DNA of 6,596 nucleotides. It comes from JAPYTU01 sp036166735 (GTDB taxonomy: Bacteria; Bacteroidota; Bacteroidia; Cytophagales; MED-G16). The first letter of the stretch is position 1. The number at the start of each line of letters is the position of its first letter. The notes under the pieces are model-generated. The model did no database searches, was not told the origin of the DNA, and was given only the letters and a program-made list of their open reading frames with translations. The translations under genes and the position numbers were made by a program. Shown one piece after another: positions 5,827-6,596 of the stretch. The DNA is taken from assembly GCA_036166735.1 (NCBI GenBank), contig JAYZHG010000020.1, positions 1-6,596 of the forward strand. Reading direction: 5' to 3'.

Positions 5827-6596
5827 ATGAGAGTGGTGAAAGATTACTTGAAATTAAATTATTCTATTCAATTATCAATAATATTATCAATACCATTTTT
5901 TGGTTTTTCTCAGTCTAGAGATACAATCAAAACTATTAAAATGGATGAAATTATAATTTCTGCAACTAAATCTGAAAAATCATTATATGAAGTAACAATT
6001 CCTGCACAAATTATAACTTCTGAAGAGATTAAATCAAGTGGATTTTCTCGATTAAACGAAATAATTAATGAACAAACGGGTCTAGTTACAACACCGACTT
6101 TTGGTGGTGGTGAAGGCATTCAATTACAAGGCATAGACTCTGATTATATACTAATACTTATAAATGGTCTTCCATTAATTGGAAGAGTAGCCGGTGATTT
6201 TAATTTATCAAGGATATCATTACATTCAATAAAAAAAATAGAGATAATAAAAGGAGCTTCATCTAGTCTATATGGATCAGAAGCATTAGGAGGTGTAATT
6301 AACATTATAACTAAACCCAATAAAAACATAGGATTTAATAAAAATCTAGGCTACAAATTTGCTTCTTTTAATACCCATGATTTAAGTGTTGAATTAGGAT
6401 ACAATAAAAAAAACGTTTTATTATCTTCTGATTTTAATTTTTATACTAATAATGGGTATGATTTAATTGATGGAGATAATCAAAATACAGTCGAGCCATT
6501 TAAAAACTTCACCGTAAATTTATATTCTGATAATAATTTAAAATCCATTGGCTATTTTAAGATCAACGACACATTTTTTCGTGAAATAAAGATAGA
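5827..6596 (+). CDS. TonB-dependent outer-membrane receptor, N-terminal part (cut by window edge)
   Basis: An open frame of 256 codons runs from the ATG at 5827 to the right edge without a stop. Residues 1 to about 29 are a Sec signal peptide (basic start, hydrophobic SIQLSIILSIPFFGF, then SQS). MDEIIISATKSEKS (39-52) fits a TonB-box region. The plug domain follows, with PAQIITSEEIKSSG (59-72), LNEIINEQTGL (76-86), GIQLQGIDSDYILILINGLPL (97-117, described by its LQG and INGLPL core) and KKIEIIKGASSSLYGSEALGGVINIITK (136-163, core SSLYGSEALGGVINI). The first barrel strands begin afterwards. No carboxypeptidase-like N-terminal domain is present, so it is of BtuB/FepA type rather than SusC type. 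It should import a scarce ligand such as a siderophore, haem or cobalamin using TonB-ExbBD energy; the ligand cannot be chosen. An in-frame TAA at 5818-5820 fixes the ATG at 5827 as the earliest start. Confidence 0.93.
   Translation, partial: MRVVKDYLKLNYSIQLSIILSIPFFGFSQSRDTIKTIKMDEIIISATKSEKSLYEVTIPAQIITSEEIKSSGFSRLNEIINEQTGLVTTPTFGGGEGIQLQGIDSDYILILINGLPLIGRVAGDFNLSRISLHSIKKIEIIKGASSSLYGSEALGGVINIITKPNKNIGFNKNLGYKFASFNTHDLSVELGYNKKNVLLSSDFNFYTNNGYDLIDGDNQNTVEPFKNFTVNLYSDNNLKSIGYFKINDTFFREIKI

Noticed and set aside
5910..6329. Two minus-strand open frames (61-69 codons) opposite the TonB receptor
   Set aside because: They are antisense to a plus-strand frame with clear plug-domain motifs and show no family motif of their own.
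1..6596. CRISPR arrays, tRNA/rRNA genes, insertion sequences, defence systems
   Set aside because: Coding is nearly continuous with gaps of at most 47 bp; no spaced direct repeats, transposase motifs or RNA gene signatures were seen.

Overview
This AT-rich, tightly packed window looks like a chromosomal piece from a marine-type Bacteroidota, probably Flavobacteriia. The best evidence is a C-terminal type IX secretion (T9SS) sorting domain on one protein, the presence of a DUF1800/DUF1501 gene pair, and a TonB-dependent receptor of Bacteroidota style. Start sites are AT-rich and mostly lack a strong Shine-Dalgarno sequence. The standard bacterial code fits all genes. No RNA gene, insertion sequence, CRISPR array or long intergenic gap is visible.

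Layout, left to right. (1) 1-272, minus: the first 90 codons of mutS (mismatch repair), running off the left edge. (2) A 47-bp divergent gap holding a 15-bp palindrome and a GGAG ribosome-binding site. (3) A plus-strand cluster: a DUF1800 protein (320-2041), a DUF1501 protein one base later (2043-3626) and a small SpoU/TrmH-type RNA methyltransferase (3639-4175). (4) A minus-strand pair, transcribed from 5779 down to 4168: a sulfotransferase-like P-loop protein followed one base later by a class IV PLP aminotransferase. The aminotransferase overlaps the RNA methyltransferase tail-to-tail by 8 bp. (5) A second 47-bp divergent gap. (6) 5827-6596, plus: the N-terminal 256 codons of a TonB-dependent outer-membrane receptor, running off the right edge.

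Two gene pairs deserve attention. The DUF1800/DUF1501 pair is probably one functional unit. DUF1501 appears to carry both a twin-arginine (Tat) signal and a T9SS sorting domain, whereas DUF1800 has no visible export signal. The sulfotransferase-like/aminotransferase pair resembles, from memory, the two halves of a single fused plant protein family (branched-chain-amino-acid-aminotransferase-like proteins), so the two products probably act in one pathway whose chemistry is unassigned. The mutS, methyltransferase and receptor genes look ordinary.
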